In this document: in pieces, positions 6,866 to 8,350 of the stretch | Position numbering within the stretch: the stretch's first letter is position 1 | How the letters are laid out: each line of letters begins with the position of its first letter | Source of the DNA: Caryophanales bacterium UBA5455 | Lineage (GTDB): Bacteria; Bacillota_I; Bacilli_A; RFN20; CAG-826 | Assembly (NCBI GenBank): GCA_002427365.1 | Contig: DIQT01000008.1 | Location: 1-8,350, forward strand | Direction of reading: 5' to 3' | Length of the DNA stretch: 8,350 bases | Position numbers and translations under genes: made by a program | Notes under the pieces: generated by a model | Told to the model about the DNA's origin: nothing | The model's input: only the letters and a program-made list of their open reading frames with translations | Database searches by the model: none

Positions 6866-8054
6866 GCGAACTTATCGTTTTTGCATTTTCTATTGCGGTT
6901 TGAGCTTGCGTAATAATATTCATAAGATAATCGCTAACACTATCAATTTGCGCTAAATAGGCATCTATTTCAAGCATGGCGTTATCTTTTGCGGCTTGCA
7001 GTTCTTCCGCGGCAATTTGGGCAAGTGTTTTAACGGCTTCGATGGCGGATAAACCAGCATCTTTAGCTACTCCAACATCTTCAATCGTTTTTGCGCGATT
7101 AATCGCCGCAATTGCTTTTGCTTGTTCGGCTAAAATATTCGCCCAGTTTTCTTGACTATAATCAGATTTATTTAATCCGTCAACTTTATCATTAATTGCA
7201 TCAAGAGCGGCATCTTTGGCGGCTTGAAGTGCGACCGCGGCTAATTCTTCCGCAACTTTTATATCAATCGCTAATTTTACGTTAGTAAGAAGATTTGTAA
7301 CTTCTTCAATAGTTAATGAACTATCAATTGCCTTTTTTGCGGTCGTAATAATTGTTTGTACATCGATACTAGGATTTTTAACATAGTTATCTAATTCAAG
7401 TTTAGCGGCGTCTTTGGCGGCTTGAAGCGCTTGTACGGCCGCTAATTCTTCCTTAACTTTAGTGTCGACATCATTGTTGGCGGTAGTTAAAAGATCTGCT
7501 ACTGCTTCGAGCGTTGTTGCCTTGTTAATTGCGGTAATAGCCTTAATAATTATATTTTTAACATCATCACTTGAATCATCTTTAATTAAACTATTAAGTT
7601 CGTCGTTAGCATCAAGCTCCTCTAGCGTTAAAACATTATTAATCGCCGCTAAACCCGCTATTAAGAAAGCATTTACGTCATCAATCGTTGAAGCATTATT
7701 AATGTTTGTAATATAAGTTAGCTTAAGTTTGTTAATTTCTTGCCAATTAGCGGTACTATAATCATTTGGATTTAAGTCATTAACCGTTTCGATAATTTCA
7801 TTAATTGAATTTTCTTTTACACTTGAAAGATTATTTAATGGAATTAAACCATTATTAATATTATCTAACCTTTTGCCCACTTTACTAAGCTGATTTTGTT
7901 CATCCAAAAAAACTTGACTTTCGACTTGAGCATTTGTTTTATATTTTTCTTCATTATGGGGGATAAACGTCGTTAATACCGATAACGCCGGCAACAAAAA
8001 AAGAAATAGGGTGAATAGTAGCGGTATAATTTTACGATTTGATTTCTTTTGCAT
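6816..8054 (-). CDS. Helical-repeat surface protein, N-terminal part (frameshifted)
   Basis: The 412 codons begin with a basic N-terminus and a hydrophobic stretch (residues about 9-31) that acts as a signal peptide or uncleaved anchor, with no clear cleavage site. Repeats follow. FIVAR-like modules lie near 82-146 (NDYSTANW) and 283-345 (SDYSQENW). Another helical module lies near 147-215, 218-280 and 358 onward, with the pattern S-x-DV-xx-II...A-xx-AI...T-x-EEV, ending in an Ala-rich LAAxALQAAKDAA-like helix. After Pro399 the frame diverges and ends at 6816. Deleting one C from the C4 run (6858-6861 on the plus strand) restores a reading SLDP-ILSKLKADI and joins it to 5864-6865, for about 729 residues in total. 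The start ATG has an in-frame stop seven codons upstream and no Shine-Dalgarno sequence. Such repeat proteins usually extend from the cell surface. The specific role here is unknown. Confidence 0.7.
   Translation of the reverse strand: MQKKSNRKIIPLLFTLFLFLLPALSVLTTFIPHNEEKYKTNAQVESQVFLDEQNQLSKVGKRLDNINNGLIPLNNLSSVKENSINEIIETVNDLNPNDYSTANWQEINKLKLTYITNINNASTIDDVNAFLIAGLAAINNVLTLEELDANDELNSLIKDDSSDDVKNIIIKAITAINKATTLEAVADLLTTANNDVDTKVKEELAAVQALQAAKDAAKLELDNYVKNPSIDVQTIITTAKKAIDSSLTIEEVTNLLTNVKLAIDIKVAEELAAVALQAAKDAALDAINDKVDGLNKSDYSQENWANILAEQAKAIAAINRAKTIEDVGVAKDAGLSAIEAVKTLAQIAAEELQAAKDNAMLEIDAYLAQIDSVSDYLMNIITQAQTAIENAKTISSLDPDFIKTKSGYSNTL
6858..6861 (-). other. Frameshift site in the repeat-protein gene (C4 run)
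   Basis: The minus strand reads CTT GAC CCC GAT here. Removing one C (or skipping one base, a +1 shift) continues into the downstream frame as Leu-Asp-Pro-Ile-Leu-Ser-Lys, in keeping with the module pattern. The downstream frame is closed by a TAA only three codons before the TTG, and the upstream frame closes at 6816, so the shift must lie in this 55-base interval. Confidence 0.65.
7207..7259 (-). repeat. Internal DNA repeat of the surface-protein gene, copy A
   Basis: This stretch is nearly identical to 7405-7460, apart from a 3-base length difference and a few substitutions. It encodes the Ala-rich end of one helical module (ELAAVALQAAKDAA). A shorter, more diverged relative lies at about 6981-7013. 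Confidence 0.7.
7405..7460 (-). repeat. Internal DNA repeat of the surface-protein gene, copy B
   Basis: This is the partner of 7207-7259. It encodes the equivalent EELAAVQALQAAKDAA segment with one extra codon. The close match in DNA, not only in protein, suggests recent duplication or gene conversion between modules about 200 bases apart. Confidence 0.7.
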
Positions 8055-8098
8055 TAATTTAATAGTTTGGTTTTATTTAAGTTTATTAACTGAAATTG

Positions 8099-8131
8099 CT
8101 AAGGAATAAGGTGAATGCGTTTTTTCGTCAT
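8099..8131 (-). CDS. Short upstream ORF with strong ribosome binding site
   Basis: The ORF ATG...TAG encodes only MTKKRIHLIP. AGGAGAGG (8142-8149 on the plus strand) lies 10 bases ahead, the best ribosome binding site on this strand in the window. The large repeat-protein gene begins 44 bases after its stop and has no such site. It could be a leader peptide controlling that gene, or a relic of an earlier, now damaged, gene start. The peptide resembles the start of the repeat protein (Met, Lys-Lys, Arg, Ile-Pro order) only loosely. Confidence 0.4.
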   Translation of the reverse strand: MTKKRIHLIP

Positions 8132-8168
8132 TATCCTCAAACCTCTCCTTTATTTTTTAAGATTTTTT

Positions 8169-8187
8169 AAAATAAGCACGAATGGAA
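8169..8187 (-). repeat. Shared upstream motif, copy 2
   Basis: On the minus strand this reads TTCCA, three bases, then GTGCTTATTTT, matching 5816-5836. It lies about 37 bases before the short upstream ORF. See copy 1 for its interpretation. Confidence 0.4.
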
Positions 8188-8223
8188 TAACTAATCTTTT
8201 ACTAGAGATTTAACTTATTTGAT

Positions 8224-8252
8224 ATTATTTTGCTTTTTTTGTACGAAAACAA
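8224..8252 (-). promoter_or_regulatory. Candidate promoter for the repeat-protein gene
   Basis: On the minus strand TTGTTT (8252-8247) and AATAAT (8229-8224, 5 of 6 consensus bases) are 17 bases apart. This would give a leader of about 85 bases before the short ORF at 8131 that contains the shared motif. Other TATAAT-like strings further upstream lack a good -35. The remaining DNA to 8350 is very AT-rich with no convincing gene. Confidence 0.4.
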
Positions 8253-8350
8253 CATAACATTAACGTCTAATAAATTATATATAGTTATTATACTAAATTT
8301 TTTATAATAAGCGGTAATTTTGTTCATTTTGATAAAAGAAAAACTTAAAG

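Noticed and set aside
4935..8054. Rescue of the broken genes by the alternative code in which TGA is Trp
   Set aside because: The interrupting stops are TAA, and the other lesions are frameshifts, so a TGA reassignment would not repair them.
8202..8327. Minus-strand ORF of 41 codons upstream of the repeat-protein gene
   Set aside because: It has no ribosome binding site, is made of AT-rich codons (Asn, Ile, Lys, Tyr), and overlaps the candidate promoter.

Overview
The window is AT-rich bacterial DNA. It looks like a low-GC Bacillota or Mycoplasmatota-type organism: coding is dense, codons are A/T-rich, and all recognisable stop codons are TAA or TAG. Tryptophan is always TGG in the intact genes, so code 4 (TGA = Trp) is neither needed nor excluded. 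The secreted proteins are held by lipid or transmembrane anchors, and no LPxTG sortase signal is visible. That would suit a wall-less or thin-walled relative, but the lineage is inference only.

The left half (1-4275) is intact and on the plus strand. A small GtrA-family membrane protein (60-512) may be expressed from a leaderless transcript and ends in a clear intrinsic terminator. A good sigma-A-type promoter at 641-669 then drives a tight three-gene ABC-2 operon: two paralogous ATP-binding proteins (735-1667 and 1669-2586) and one permease with a roughly 300-residue extracytoplasmic domain (2579-4216). The gap between the first two genes is 1 nt and the last two overlap by 8 nt, so translation is probably coupled. 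The second ATPase has Gln where the H-loop His should be, which suggests an asymmetric ATPase pair. The operon ends at a hairpin (4247-4275) that can also terminate the convergent gene to its right.

The right half (4293-8131) is on the minus strand. It starts with an AhpD-like protein (CxxCxxxH redox motif) carrying a C-terminal membrane tail. Next is a decayed lipoprotein gene (4935-5757) made of a lipobox signal peptide, a Ser/Glu-rich linker, a Big_2-type Ig-like domain and a beta-rich C-terminal region of unknown type. It is broken by two frameshifts and a double stop. Last is a large helical-repeat surface protein (5864-8054). It is split by a single-base frameshift in a C4 run and would be about 729 residues if restored. 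It has an N-terminal hydrophobic segment, two kinds of repeat module in an alternating order (one FIVAR-like) and three C-terminal membrane segments.

The themes are export and envelope: an ABC exporter, a membrane-bound redox protein, and two surface proteins that are both disrupted. Three of the minus-strand leader regions carry possible regulatory signals, including an 11-base sequence shared by the two surface-protein leaders and a 10-codon upstream ORF with a strong ribosome binding site. No RNA genes, CRISPR arrays, insertion sequences or origins are visible.
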